Shown: piece after piece, positions 1 through 12,469 of the stretch
Layout: every line of letters starts with the position of its first letter
How positions within the stretch are numbered: position 1 is the first letter of the stretch
Source: Brachionus plicatilis
Taxonomy: Eukaryota > Rotifera > Eurotatoria > Ploima > Brachionidae
Length of the DNA stretch: 64,000 nucleotides
NCBI GenBank assembly: GCA_010279815.1
Contig: QEOQ01000694.1
Coordinates: 322,231-386,230 of the forward strand
Reading direction: 5' to 3'
Position numbers and translations under genes: made by a program
Notes under the pieces: model-generated
Databases searched by the model: none
The model's input: the letters and a program-made list of their open reading frames with translations, nothing else
Told to the model about the DNA's origin: nothing

Positions 1-375
1 CAAAGGAAAAATATGCAAGAATACTAAAATAGAATTACATAATAAATAGATTACAGTTTAAATATCATTACAAATCAAATAAAATTACAATTTAAATAGA
101 ATTACAATGAAAAATTAAAATAGAAGAAGTATATTAACTTAAAATTATTTTTTTATTTGAAAGTGAAAAAAATATTTGAAACATCGCACTTTTTCAATGT
201 TATTTCAACATTGGATTCAATATTCACACACAAAAAATTTAACCATTTGAAAGCTCATACAAACGAAAAACCTTAAATATCCTATTTTAGCATTTCGAGG
301 TTCAATTTGACTCTGTTTCCATCATGCAACCATATAATAAACCAAAAATTCTATAAGCCCTTAAAAAAATGAATT

Positions 376-531
376 AAAGTACAATTTAAAATTAACTTGT
401 ACATTTCTTTTCCTCGACTCTTCCTCTTCCTTAACTCAACTTTTACCTTCACTACTTTTCCTTTCCTCAACTTTTACTTTCCTTTTTGAAGAGTTGAGGA
501 AAGGAAGAGTCGAGGAAGAGTAAATCTTCTT
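376..531. repeat. purine/pyrimidine fold-back repeat, copy 1
   Basis: The left half contains TTTCCTTTCCTCAAC-type pyrimidine strings and the right half the complementary GAGGAAAGGAAGAGTCGAGG, so the segment can fold on itself. A second copy lies in the opposite orientation at 30665-30813 and shares the outer boundary AGTACAATTTAAAA followed by TGTACATTTC, which shows a dispersed family. It is probably a non-autonomous element; no coding content. Confidence 0.6.
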
Positions 532-548
532 TTTTAACATTAATTCTT

Positions 549-878
549 GTTAATTTAAATAAAATTACCAAAAAGACAAATTTAAAAATTCAAAATTCAT
601 AAATTTAAGAATTCAAAAATTTAAAAATTCAAAAATCGAAAATTTAGAAAATTTCAAAATATTTTTCTGAATAAAATTTTATGAGGATTTCAAAAATTGA
701 GTCAAAAATTTAAAAATTTGCTTAATTAAGTAAATAGTGTGATTCAATGGGGGAGAGGGTTAAGAAGGGGTACACATTCTGCTAGGGGGTACTAAAAATC
801 GCCAGATTTTATTGAAAACATTTACTTAATTATGACACATGAGTGCTAGTTAATTTAAATAAAATTACCAAAAAGACA
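549..878. repeat. 30-bp direct repeat spaced exactly 300 bp
   Basis: The string GTTAATTTAAATAAAATTAC plus the next ten bases is identical at 549-578 and 849-878. The DNA between is A/T-rich and carries the short unit AATTTAAAAATTC several times. It may be what remains of a tandem duplication or of an insertion; neither is proven. Confidence 0.6.
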
Positions 879-1409
879 CTCACTTGAAATTAATATAATG
901 TATTAAGTATTGAATGTGAAAATCTTAAAAAAAAATCTAAAAAAAAAATTTCTTTATATATTTTATTTATTTCTTTAAAATGTTAAATTATGACCAACTA
1001 AAAATAGAAAAAATAAACATTTATATTTTAAAGCAACAAAAAGAGAGAATAATAATTAAAAAAAAAAAAAAGACTTGGTAAAATAGTTTATAATTTTTAT
1101 AATGGTTTAGTGTGGTCAGCAAAATAAAAACCGAAAAGAAAAAAAAATCAAAAACAAAAATAAACTTACACCATTTAAAGTACACACTGATTGGTAAAGT
1201 AATCATCATCACATAAAATAAATATCATTTCAACTATTAACAAATACTATTTTCAGATAATTTTTTAAGCAAAAAAAAAAAAAAAAAAAATTTTTCTTCC
1301 TTATTTTTTTTCTTCCTTAAAATAAAATAAAAAAAAAAGCAAAAAAAGTCCCTCAATTTTCTCCACACTCACTCACTTGTTCCCATTCACATGCTCACTT
1401 TTGCAAAGC

Positions 1410-2978
1410 TCAAAAGTCTTTTTTACAAATGCGAATAAATGCGTTGGTAAAAAAGTGCGGATAATTGGTCATAAAGTCGTTCCACTCGCCATGCCGAGTC
1501 ACTTGGTCAATATTTTCGTTAATGAACTTGAGCGATTGCTTGCGCAGCATGGAATCGTTGTACATTTCGGCCAGTATGTACAATTGAATGCAGTTGTCCA
1601 TGCTCAGACTCTCGACCAGGTACTCGCGACACTTGATCTTGAGCGACTCGATGAAATACTTCTCAGCAGCTATGTACAAGTCGAATGCGACCAGTCTGGC
1701 CTGGTCGGGCAAGTACGCCGTGTAGATATAGCTGAGCATGGCGCGCACCACCTCGGGCCTGCAGTCCTCGATCACCACCTGGTTGGTCAAGTTCTCCTTG
1801 AGCTTGTAGTTGAACATGGCCTTGAAGACGGGCGAACGGGCCGCCAGCACGCACTTGTGCGCCTTGAACTCGACAAAGTGGTCGAGGCGGGCCCGCTTCC
1901 CGCTCTCGGGGCCCGCCGCCGTCCTCTGCTCCTGGTTCCTCACCAGCAGCACTATGTCGTGGTAGTTGGACTGGTGGAGGAGCGGCTGGGCGCCCGACCA
2001 CGACGACGAACAGGACGCCTGGCTGGACGTGCTCGGCTCGGGCGACTCGCAGCGCCCGCTGCTCCCGTAAAACTGGCTAAAGTTGTCCGACAGCAGCTTG
2101 CAGTAGTGCAGGTTCTCGTTGAGCTTTTTGACGTAGTCGTTCTTGTGCTCGTCGAGCCGCATCTTCACCCGCACCAGCAGTCCCCGGTTCTCCTTGAGAA
2201 ACTTGTCCTTCTGGTTAAGAATGGCGTTCTTGTGGATCAGCTGCTTGAAGCCCCAGTCGTTGGACTTTTGAAATCTATTTACAGTGTACTTGACGTAGAC
2301 GTCGTCGTTGTTGTTGTCCACGATGGAGAACATCATTTGGATTTTGAGCGGCTCGTCCGACAAGTACTTGAGAAAAATGCTGAGAAAATTTTTGCAGTCG
2401 GAGCCGGCGCCGTTCGGATAGAAGACGAGGCGCCAATTGCACGCCTGCTTGTCCGCCTCGCCGAACGAGAACGCCGGACTCTGCACAAAGCCCTGGTGGG
2501 CGTCGTGCGACCTGATCAGCGCCTCGATCTGGTCGAGCCGGTACTCGTAGGTGAACCAGTCGCGGGCGGCCGGCGCCGACGACGAGCCCACCGACGAGCT
2601 GCACGGCAGCTGGTTCACGAAGCAGCTGGACGTGCTGGACGCCGCCGAGCTCTGCGCGAGCGTGCTCAGCTGCTGGACGATGGGAATGAGCGGCGTGGTG
2701 GTGATCAGCGTGAGCGTCAGATTGGAGTTGCTGTTCAGGTGGAAGTTGGAGCACGAGTGGCATTGGGTGGACGAGGAGGAGGGCGGCGACGAGGACGACG
2801 ACGAGTCGAAGAGGTCCGGCGCGTAGTACGCCCGGTTGGGGCACGCCGGCACGCTCAGCGCGCTCGAGGCGGGCCGCGCGCTAAACGACGAGTACGACGC
2901 GACGCCCACCCCCACTCCCAGCTGAATGTTGGTCTGCGCCGGCTCGCTCGACGATGACGACGGCCTGCTGCTGCTCAT
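1410..2978 (-). CDS. MATH-BTB protein, SPOP-like Cullin-3 substrate adaptor
   Basis: A single 522-residue frame. Residues about 1-140 are Ser-rich and low-complexity. A MATH domain (about 141-275, with SPAFSFG, NWRLVFYPNG and MMFSIVD) is followed by a linker, a BTB/POZ domain (about 338-425, with HDIVLLV, FKAHKCVLAARSPVFKAMF and MLSYIYT) and a BACK-like tail (about 445-510). In SPOP the MATH domain binds substrate and BTB binds Cullin-3 in a ubiquitin ligase, so the same role is likely here. It is longer than SPOP (374 residues in human) because of the N-terminal extension and a Ser-rich MATH-BTB linker (about 305-335). The coding region has no intron and is visibly far richer in G+C than its surroundings. 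The chosen ATG (2976-2978) is the first in frame; a gap begins 80 bases upstream, so a further upstream exon cannot be excluded. MATH-BTB families expand readily, so orthology to SPOP itself is uncertain. Confidence 0.9.
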   Translation of the reverse strand: MSSSRPSSSSSEPAQTNIQLGVGVGVASYSSFSARPASSALSVPACPNRAYYAPDLFDSSSSSSPPSSSSTQCHSCSNFHLNSNSNLTLTLITTTPLIPIVQQLSTLAQSSAASSTSSCFVNQLPCSSSVGSSSAPAARDWFTYEYRLDQIEALIRSHDAHQGFVQSPAFSFGEADKQACNWRLVFYPNGAGSDCKNFLSIFLKYLSDEPLKIQMMFSIVDNNNDDVYVKYTVNRFQKSNDWGFKQLIHKNAILNQKDKFLKENRGLLVRVKMRLDEHKNDYVKKLNENLHYCKLLSDNFSQFYGSSGRCESPEPSTSSQASCSSSWSGAQPLLHQSNYHDIVLLVRNQEQRTAAGPESGKRARLDHFVEFKAHKCVLAARSPVFKAMFNYKLKENLTNQVVIEDCRPEVVRAMLSYIYTAYLPDQARLVAFDLYIAAEKYFIESLKIKCREYLVESLSMDNCIQLYILAEMYNDSMLRKQSLKFINENIDQVTRHGEWNDFMTNYPHFFTNAFIRICKKDF

Positions 2979-3057
2979 TGCTTCGCTTGGGTTGGATGCT
3001 TCCGAATTGTGCCTTGTCTATTTGTGCCGAGTCAAGTTGATGCTGGTCAACTCTAGT

Positions 3058-3643
3058 NNNNNNNNNNNNNNNNNNNNNNNNNNNNNNNNNNNNNNNNNNN
3101 NNNNNNNNNNNNNNNNNNNNNNNNNNNNNNNNNNNNNNNNNNNNNNNNNNNNNNNNNNNNNNNNNNNNNNNNNNNNNNNNNNNNNNNNNNNNNNNNNNNN
3201 NNNNNNNNNNNNNNNNNNNNNNNNNNNNNNNNNNNNNNNNNNNNNNNNNNNNNNNNNNNNNNNNNNNNNNNNNNNNNNNNNNNNNNNNNNNNNNNNNNNN
3301 NNNNNNNNNNNNNNNNNNNNNNNNNNNNNNNNNNNNNNNNNNNNNNNNNNNNNNNNNNNNNNNNNNNNNNNNNNNNNNNNNNNNNNNNNNNNNNNNNNNN
3401 NNNNNNNNNNNNNNNNNNNNNNNNNNNNNNNNNNNNNNNNNNNNNNNNNNNNNNNNNNNNNNNNNNNNNNNNNNNNNNNNNNNNNNNNNNNNNNNNNNNN
3501 NNNNNNNNNNNNNNNNNNNNNNNNNNNNNNNNNNNNNNNNNNNNNNNNNNNNNNNNNNNNNNNNNNNNNNNNNNNNNNNNNNNNNNNNNNNNNNNNNNNN
3601 NNNNNNNNNNNNNNNNNNNNNNNNNNNNNNNNNNNNNNNNNNN
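3058..3643. other. assembly gap
   Basis: 586 bases of N directly upstream of the MATH-BTB gene. It probably removes the promoter and 5' UTR. Apparent frames running through it are artefacts. Confidence 1.
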
Positions 3644-3700
3644 TTACTCATTTTTATTTTCTCTATTCAACTCATTAAGTTAATAATTTAACAAAATGTA

Positions 3701-3844
3701 TTGTAGCAACTGATACATCCTTTGTACCAACATTAAGAGTTGGATTTGAATTTTTAATATAATATAATATCCAAAATTTACAATTTTCAATATATATGCA
3801 GAACCAATATATTGGTGGTGTAAAGGAAGTGTCAGTTGCTACAA
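3701..3844. mobile_element. small MITE with about 30-bp terminal inverted repeats
   Basis: Begins TTGTAGCAACTGATACATCC and ends with the near-complement GGAAGTGTCAGTTGCTACAA; 144 bp in all, interior A/T only. No convincing target-site duplication was found, so the superfamily is open. Confidence 0.55.
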
Positions 3845-3959
3845 TTTACAGAACATGTTTTGCTCCATCATAACTTAAGCTTTGGCACTTGTAATTTTGT
3901 ACCAAAATTCACAATGCCAAAAATCTAAAGATTAAATTAATTTGAATTTTTTTTCGAAC

Positions 3960-4645
3960 AAATTTTAAACGTGTTTGCGTTTTATTAACTTTTGAGATAA
4001 TTTTTTTTCAATTAAAATTTTCGTTTTTTGTAGATTAAAGGAAAATTTAAAATGTTTTTTTCGATAAACGTTCAATTCATGGATTTTCTCGTAGAATAAT
4101 TATTTCATAGGTTTTTTTAATGCATTAAATATAGAAAAATAATTGAAAAAAATTGGCATTTTTTTTTCAGAATAATAATATCTCTTGAATTTATTAATAA
4201 AATTTTGAAATTTTTCTTCAATCAATAAAAAACGAAAATTTTAATTGAAAAAAATAACTATTTTAAGAGTTAATAAAACGTAAATACACTTAAAATTTGC
4301 TCGTAAAAAAAATTTAATCTTTATTCTATTAAATTATTCTATTAAAGTTTTGTAATGAAAAGAAATTCTATGAGTATATTTCTATGATATATTTATCTAC
4401 CAAAATTTATTCTATGAGTTTTGTCCAATTTAATTAATTTTCTATGAATAAGCTTATCGATGAATTGATACATCATCGTTTTTTTTTCTATTTGCTGTCA
4501 ATGAAAAATTAAGAAAAATTATTATTCTGAAAAATAATGATAAATTTTTTTTAATTATTTTTGTAAATTTAATCCCTTAAAAAAATTCGATGAAAATGAT
4601 GCTATAAAATAATTATTTTACGAAAAAAAATCTATGAATTGAACG
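3960..4645. repeat. two overlapping inverted repeats
   Basis: Arms of about 80 bp at 3960-4036 and 4221-4301 are complementary (AATTAAAATTTTCG against CGAAAATTTTAATT). Outer arms near 4068 (GTTCAATTCATGGATTTT) and 4630 (AAATCTATGAATTGAAC) are complementary too and enclose the inner right arm. The arrangement looks like one fold-back element inserted into or overlapping another. No coding content. Confidence 0.5.
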
Positions 4646-4945
4646 CTCACTTAAATTACATACAAAACTTCCGGAAAAAAATGTAAAAAATTCTATAACT
4701 TTTGTTTTCTAAATGTCTAAAACTTTTTCTGTAAACGAAACAAAGTGAAAAAACTTGTGTCTCACCTCCTGCACAAGTCCCCAAAATCGCACACCATTTA
4801 AAAGTATTAAAAATAAAACGCGATTCGCACAGACTTTGCAGACTTGCGCAGTAGGTGAGATAGAAAAAGTTTTTGACATTTAGAAAACAAAAGTTATAGA
4901 ATTTTTTTAATTTTTTATTGGAAGTTTTGTATGAAATTAAACAAT
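4640..4945. mobile_element. decayed palindromic MITE, related to the copy at 15203
   Basis: The two halves are complementary around 4790: CATACAAAACTTCC and TCTATAACTTTTGTTTTCTAAA on the left, their complements on the right. The right end reads AATTTAAACAATGCC-like sequence, matching the GGCATTGT terminus of the intact copy at 15203-15555. The left terminus has diverged and no duplication is readable. Confidence 0.6.
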
Positions 4946-7900
4946 GCCCAAAAAAAATATTTTTTTTTAATATAATTAAATGCTTTCTTCTCATTTGGGA
5001 CAAGATGGTAGGCAAGGTCAGTGTGAATTTACATGCAAGATCGTGTAAGATATGCGAACTTGAATTAAAAAAAAGAAAAGAAAATAGAATGCATGATTTT
5101 AGGTTAAGATCTAGCCTAGTTTTAAATGAACCTGGCCCTGATTAATCGAAAGTTTTGAAATTAAAACCCTGTCAACAATGCTGTTCTAATGTCGTCTTCG
5201 TTTTCTCTTTTTTTTAAAAATGAAAATTTGCCGAAAAAATAAATTGACTTGCAAATTTCAAATAAAAAAAATTATGAAAAATTTGATCATAATCATTTTG
5301 ATCAGGATAGAATTTAAAATTTAAATTTTTTTTCTCCAAAATACATTGAAATTTTTTTAGGCCAATTTAGAGATTAGGTCTAAATACCTTTTTTTAAAAA
5401 CAAAAAAATGAGAAAAAATAGATCCTTTCTAGTTTTTAGAGTTAAAATTTAAAACATGCTAATTTTAAAAAACTCTCTTTTTTACTTAAAAATTAATCAA
5501 ATTAAAGGTTTTTCTTTATTTTTTTCATTTATAAATTCCAAAAAAAAAGTTGACTTATAACTATTAAAACTAAATCTTGAAAAATTTTAATAAATTCATT
5601 CGTTAAATAAGATGACCATATATTTACCAATTGTTAGAAAATTAAAATTTTAAACAACAATTTCCTACAATATATCTCCAAAAAAATAAAAAGAATATAT
5701 TGACAAATAAATTTTTTGAGAAATAATTTAAAAATTTCTTTATCTTAATCGAATCAGTACTGTTTGTGTTTCTAAACAAAGGCTTAATTACATCCATAAA
5801 CTTATTTTTTTCAAATCGAAATTACATCACATGAAAATTTAGCTTGCTTCTTATATTATGATTTCTTATTTCCTTAATTTCTTAATTATTTAGAATTTTT
5901 TACCTCTTTTTATATGGTCTAACCTTTTTTCGATATTTTATTTTTATTGTTCTTAAATTAATGTATATGAAGCTGAAATTATTAGAATAATAAAAAAATA
6001 ATAATAACAATTATCGCAAGATTTGAAAACATTTGCTTACTATGGCACCAATCACTAGTTTAATTTTTCCCCTTTGAGAATTGTTTTTTTAGTCATGTTG
6101 CATTTTTTTGAAGATGTAACTTCCGTTGCTTTTTCATTCCAATTTTCTTAAATTGTCATTTAAATAAAATAAAATAAGGCTTGAAAAATTTTTTTAAATT
6201 TAATTAAAAAAAAAAGAATAAAAAAATTTAACTTTCTCGACTCAGTTTGAAATTGGGTTAAAAAAATTAATAGTTTGCCAGCATAGGCATTTGACTTGAA
6301 TTATTTAAAAATTTATAATCAAATGATAAGAAAATTTTGCTTCAAAAATATCAAATCTTAAAATTTTCACTTTATTTCTACTAAAGGTCATAGCTAAGAA
6401 AAATTAATTTTTTATCAAAAAAAAAAATTTTTGTTAATTTTAGATGAAATTTAAAGTTTTTTTTTTCTTAATTTTCTTGGGATATTTCTCAATATTGCCT
6501 GTTGGAATATTCAAATTTACCGACAAAAATAGAACTTTTAAGATTAATTTAAATTTTCAATTAAAAAAAATAAAACTTAAAAATAAAACAAAAACCCAAA
6601 TTCATTTTAAATAATTAAATAAACTAGTAGAAGTTCGAATTATAAATTCGTCAACATTATCGTTTTAAACAATTGCTTGAAGCACTTGTCTCAAACAAAT
6701 AAATAAATACCTACAAACAAAAAGAAAAAAAGAGAAAAACTGTTGACATGAAAATTTTGTTTATTTCTAAATAAATGACCGATTTTTTTGGCTAATATCA
6801 ATCATTTTTTCAAAATTGCTTAGCTCTTGTAAAATTTTTTATTTTCCTCAATTAATGCCAAACTTTCTTAATCTTCTTAAATATTTTTCTACTCACTTAA
6901 GTTTGAGAGATTTTTCTGAAATTTACGAACTTGAATTAAAAATAAGGATATCTTTTGTAATTAATTAAAAAATGATAAAAAGTTAAAATTTTTGTCTAAT
7001 TAAATGATTTACTATTCTAAAACAATAAAAAAAAAACAATTTTATTTTATAATAAATAACATTATCTTAAATTAGATCTTGTTTAAGTGCAACATAATCC
7101 TACTATGAACTGAAATACATTTAAGAAATTGTAATTTCTTTTAGAGCTGAGCTTAAAAGAGAATAAAATGTTAAATTATTATTTTTTGAGTTATCTAGGT
7201 TTTTTTGCTCACAAATTTTTATTGAACAAATAAAGTCAGATAACGAGATGAAAAATTTTTTTTTAATTAGTCAAAAAGATAAAGTGCTCTGAGTCGAGTA
7301 ACAATTGATTAGATTATGATCAATTGCCAGACCTAGACAAACATTCAACTCTGATGACATAAAGTCCATTGCTTAATAATTAAAATAAATATTTGTTAAT
7401 TTAAAATTCTTAATTTCTTTTTATCATTTAAGATCACATGCCTACAGAATGATTTTCACCTTTGGTACATAATTTGCTTGATACTTGGATACAGAACTAT
7501 TTCCAAGTTTTTCTAGAACAGATTTAAAGTAGCTGAGCTCAGGCTTAAATTACTAATTACTTTTGTATTAAAACAACTGCCTATTGAAACTAGTCGTAAA
7601 TAAATTACATATTTACTTTTGGTCTTTTTAACTAGGGCGTCGTTGGTGAGCCCGCCATTATGAACCCCAATTTGACTAGTAACCAAACTGTTTCGTAAAC
7701 GAAAAAAATAAGAAAAAAAACTAGAAAATAATTTAGTGCCTATATCAAGTAATTAATCAAATTTTGTTGCTTTATAAAAATAGTTATAAAATTTACATAA
7801 TATTTTGAAATAACAATCTACAATAAAAATGTGTCTAGAATTTCTAAATGAGAAATCAACAAAAAAAAAAAAAAATCAAACTTGTCCATTTTTTGAGGCA

Positions 7901-10900
7901 GACAGCCATCTCAGATGCAGGGCGAACTCTCTGCTGAACAATGTCTGAATCACATTGGCAAATGCTTGCTCACAATTTAAAATTCATAATTTTAATTGAT
8001 GCTTTTTATGTTGTTTTGTTGGTGAAAAATCTAGCCATCTCGGCAAATTGAGGTCGATTTATAAATGACTCACTGACCAAGTGATTCATTGCCAACAAGA
8101 ACAAAGAGCTTAGCTTTGAAATCAAACTATGGGAGAATTTTTCAACTAACTCACAAGTATAAGCTTTTAGTGTCGAAAAAGAAATAACAACTTTTTACCA
8201 AATTGTGTATTCTTATAAGCCAAAAGAAAACAATAAAGCAAAAATAACAAATAAAACATGCATTTAGATTCTGAATCGCGCTTAAACTAGACGAAATACT
8301 CAAGTCAAAAGGCATTTTCTGAGCAGAATTAATCAAAAACTAGGTTTTAATTCAAATTGACTGTATCTTTCCATATAAAAATCTTATCGATTGAATTAAA
8401 TTAGCATATTTCATTCGCGCACTCACATTACTCATTTCATCTTGTCACATTCGATGCACAAATTTGCAGCATCGGACCGCCAAATCCCAAGTCTTCAATT
8501 TTTAAAAAATTTTCATTAAAAAAATTCAAAAATTTTACTTACAGAAAAAAAATTTTTAAAAAAATTCTTTCCAAATAAATCTAAAAATTTTGTCTCAAAA
8601 AAAAAAATCAAAAATTTTTAAAAACTTCCAGGAAAAAAAATTTAAAAAAAAAAATTTTTCCATTAAATCTGAAAATTTTGTTTCAAGAAAAAATCTAAAA
8701 AAATTATATTCACCCACTAGTAGAATAAAATCTTGCCTAATATATGTTCTATTTGGTTTTCATCAATCTCAAACTTTTTGAAAAGCATCGCGCCTCACAC
8801 CTTGAAGTTGTGAGTGTTTTAAATTAAGATAAGCAGTTTATGTTATCTGAATTTGAGGATTCTTTGGCTCTCACTGGTTTTGTACCTTAACCATGTTTTC
8901 ACTTGGCCAGTGCGTAGAGTGTTTTGTTCTGGGCCTTGTGAATGGGACCCAAAATAACCCAAAATTTACTAATAAAAATAAAATGCAAAACTTAGCAAAT
9001 AATTTAAAAAGCGAATTCCTTTCGATAAAACAAAATTCAACGCCAACTTAGAAAACAAAAAAAAAGAAGAAAATTACACAAGAAACAAAATTTTTTTAAA
9101 TTTTAATAAAATTTTATTTAATATTTTTTTCACTTTTCTCAAGAAAAAATTTAACCTAGAGAAAAATGCAACAAAAAATTTAAGATAATTTTAATAAAAT
9201 TGTAGTTTGATTGAGTCGACAAGCATGAAAAATACATTAGCAAAAAAAAATGATTAATGTGTACATTGGATGGGATTAGGGCGAGCCCGTGCCGAGCTTG
9301 GGTCGCCTCCCAAGAAAATTAAAAACACTCTTTCGCAACAACTCTCCATGCTCGCTAATTTATTTTAGTAACTAATAATCAATGGGTCGAGATTTTAGTT
9401 ATAGTCTAGTTTTTGCTTAACAAATAAACATATCGTGTTGGTATGCGTTTTTAAATATATAAGGCTATATTTTTTGATAATAATTAATCCTTTAAGTTAT
9501 TCTAGATTTTTTTTTGTTTAGTTTTAATTTATTTAGGTTATTGAACAAAGTTAGTTTCAGTTCGCATTTCCATACCGGCTTGATACTAAGCATTTTGATA
9601 AATATTGAACTTTAATTGATAGATAAATAATTTAAATCTTGATTGTCGATAATAAATTTCACAGAAGTTGATCAAAATAGACATAAATTCAAAAAATATA
9701 ATGAACTGAATAAATTTTAATTTATTTTTCAAAAATAAGTGTTACACAAGTTCGATTATTTCTGTTCCTGAAATCTATATACTCTCATAATAAATTACGC
9801 TTAGCTAATCTGCTGATTCTATCATCAAGATATTTAACATTTAATTAAAGATAATCTTGTAACTAAATTTTTGAAAAAGAAAATAAAAACAAAAAAAATA
9901 CAGCTAAATCATGCACACAAGCTTTTAATGAGATACGAACAAAATAATTCGACATATTAAAAATTAAATAAGATAAGAGAATTTTCTTGCTCATTTCCGG
10001 GATTAAAATCATAATTTTATTTTTCTTCATTTGACATAGCAAAAGGCCTAGGAGAAAAATTGTAATTTGAGAAATATTGGTTGGAATTAGTTTCGATCAG
10101 AGAAGGCTTTGGAAAAATTTTGTGCAATAAACTTACAACAAATACCTAGTTGATTGTTAAAAGGTTTTGAAATGCTAAAATTGTATGACATGGCTCGAGA
10201 ATGAATTGAATGTGTCAAATCTTTTGTAAAAGACACGCGACAGTGAATTTTGTTAATCAATTCAGGAAAGTTTGCAAAGTGCAAAGGAATAAAAACCTAA
10301 TCTTTAAATTTATTTTAAAAAATATTTGGACCTAACTAGAGGACCCAAAATTTGCTTAGTTATTAAATTTTTTAGAAAATTTTTTACTCATTTAAAAAAA
10401 TAATCTATAAAAAATGAAAGAATATATATTAGTCTTGTTACATTGATTAAATTTTTAAAGAATTTAAAAAAAAATAATTAAATTAAGATGAAAAGAGTGG
10501 AAAAAATTTAAGTCTAATTTATATTTGCATAAATTTTTTTAATAAAATATTCTTAGAACACTGAAAATATTTTTGAAAGAAAAAATCTTGATTGAATTAA
10601 GTTATTCGGGCAGTATGTGTTGACTAAATGTTATATATATTTTTTAATTAACAATATGATGGTAATTAAAAATAAGAAATAGATCGCGTTTTGAGATGCT
10701 GCTTCTAAGAAAAAACGTACTACAAATTCCATAATTTATTTTTTGAGAATTATCTAAATATTAAGTTTTTACAAAAACCTATCAACAGTAAACTAATTTT
10801 TTTCCTTAGAACGTTTAAAAAAAACACACAGGTTTTGTCCTGTCCAAAATTCTATCAAATGTTTTATTTGATAAAAATCGCTGATTTTTCAACTTAAAAA

Positions 10901-11839
10901 ACTTTAAATTTGAAAACTGTTTATTTATTACATTAAAATTCATTAAAAAAGACACTTTTTTAGACTTTAAGTTGCTATCTCTCGAGTTCCAAAACCATGA
11001 TCTAGCTAGATTCGATCTCACTTTTTTGGAATTAAAAATTGTGACAAGATCTATTGAACACTCAAATTTACATCTTTTAATTTCTTTTAATTTATTAAAT
11101 TTGTCTAATCGATCAAAATTAATTTTGTTTAAGATGCCTATTTAAAAATATGTTTGAAAATTAATCAATTGTAAGAAATTAAGTTACCATGTTTGCTCAT
11201 AAAAAGAAACAAACCAAGAATAAATTAAAAAAAATAACTTATTTTATTATTTAACTGTCCTGTTTATTTTAAATGGACTTTACAAAGTTAGGGAATCCAC
11301 GTTCAGTAAGGCTGTGTGTAAGGACCATAGCTTTTTTATTTAAAAAATATGTTTTGCTTAAAATGAAGCAAAAAGCTCTTAGTTCTAAAATTAATGGATC
11401 TAGATTAAATTTGTTTGAACGAGGCAAACAATTTTTTAAATTGAACTTAATTGACATACAAAAAAAAAGAACTAGAGACCCCAAGAAATAACCAAGATTA
11501 CAATTTAAACTAAAAAATGAACCAACTGATTCAATAAACTTATTTATCGACAAAAAAATGCTAAAAATACCAGTATCTTTTATTCACATTAATAATTTTT
11601 GAACATAATTTTATTAATAATATTTTGAATTAAAAAAAAATTAAATAATTTAGCTACTTTTGAACGTTAATTAAAAAAAATATATTAAAATTATTTACTT
11701 GATTAAGAATACATAATTATGATGAAAATCTGAAGTTAAAAGATCAAGTCTGAGTAATACGAAATGCAAATTGATGTTTAAAAGAAATAAAAGGTGGATT
11801 TTTTAATATTAAACTCAGAATAAATTAATTTTTTTAAAA
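4946..11839. other. long gene-poor A/T-rich stretch
   Basis: Almost 7 kb of mainly A/T sequence without recognisable protein motifs. A few richer islands exist (7895-8130, about 8860-8960, about 9265-9310) and are the only places that might hide exons. No tRNA-like cloverleaf was recognised. Confidence 0.5.
7895..8130 (-). other. coding-like islands, unassigned
   Basis: Minus-strand reading gives two locally coding-looking stretches. One (about 8130 down to 8010) reads FSHSLISKLSSLFLLAMNH and, further on, INRPQFAEMARFFTNK before a stop. The other (about 7975 down to 7895) reads QAFANVIQTLFSREFALHLR and then WLSASKNG. Base composition is higher in G+C than the flanks. I recognise no family, cannot connect the two by a clean intron, and see no start codon; this may be a decayed gene or transposon. 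Confidence 0.25.
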
Positions 11840-12441
11840 TGGAATTTTATTGCCATGATAACGGGTGAAGACAAAGTTTCCCGAATTATAACTCCTTCAT
11901 TTTTAAAGAATCAAGACCTAGACCAAGTGATTTAGAAAGAGAATTTAAAGCTTTACTAAGTTTTATTATAAACCTTTTTCTTGTATTATTTCTCCGAATT
12001 TTGTCAATCCTAACTTTTTCCACTATAATTATTATTATTAATAGATCTAGCTTCAGGCAAATTTGCAGGCTTATCCATCTTTTCGACATGATCGATTTGA
12101 ATTTTCGATCAAAAAGTCTGCCTAATAAGAGCTCGCCAAGTCGGATCAGAATATAAAATTATTGTCAGAATGGGACTAATTGATGAAAGAAAGCAAAATA
12201 CCAAAATGTCTGGATGAAATCAGCCTACCATCAATGCAGACCCTAATGGAAAGAGTTAGAATTGACAAAATTCGAAAGAATGATATAATAAAAAAATTTT
12301 ATAATAAAAATTTGTAAAGCTATATATTTTCTTTCTAAATCACTTGGCCTTAGACTTCATTCTTTAAAAATGAAGGAATCCGATCTTTTGAAATAATTCC
12401 GGAAACTTTGTCTTCACCCGTTATCTTTTGGCAATAAAATG
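11840..12441. mobile_element. about 600-bp inverted-repeat element
   Basis: The left end reads TTTTATTGCCATGATAACGG and the right end is its complement with small differences (CCGTTATCTTTTGGCAATAAAA); complementarity extends about 190 bp inward on each side. Both arms encode the same short peptide in opposite orientation (VRIDKIRRN on the left minus strand, VRIDKIRKN on the right plus strand), so the arms derive from one coding segment. Non-autonomous relic, superfamily unknown. Confidence 0.6.
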
Positions 12442-12469
12442 GGGCAACCAAGACTAGTAGAGTTTAGCA

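Larger units (their letters stand above)
1..1409. other. 3' flank of the MATH-BTB gene, no gene seen
   Basis: A/T-rich sequence with long A and T runs downstream of the minus-strand MATH-BTB stop codon. It holds one fold-back repeat (376-531) and a spaced direct repeat (549-878). I see no open frame with coding character and no clear poly(A) signal for the gene. Confidence 0.6.

Noticed and set aside
1377..2957. Long plus-strand frame (526 codons) antisense to the MATH-BTB gene
   Set aside because: Arg/Val/Leu-rich mirror of a GC-rich coding strand with no recognisable domain; the minus-strand frame has clear MATH and BTB motifs.
2881..3678. Frames running through the first run of N
   Set aside because: Mostly unknown residues; the readable parts show no domain.
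4656..5145. Two opposite frames of 75-119 codons
   Set aside because: They arise from the palindromic MITE at 4640-4945 and carry no conserved motif.
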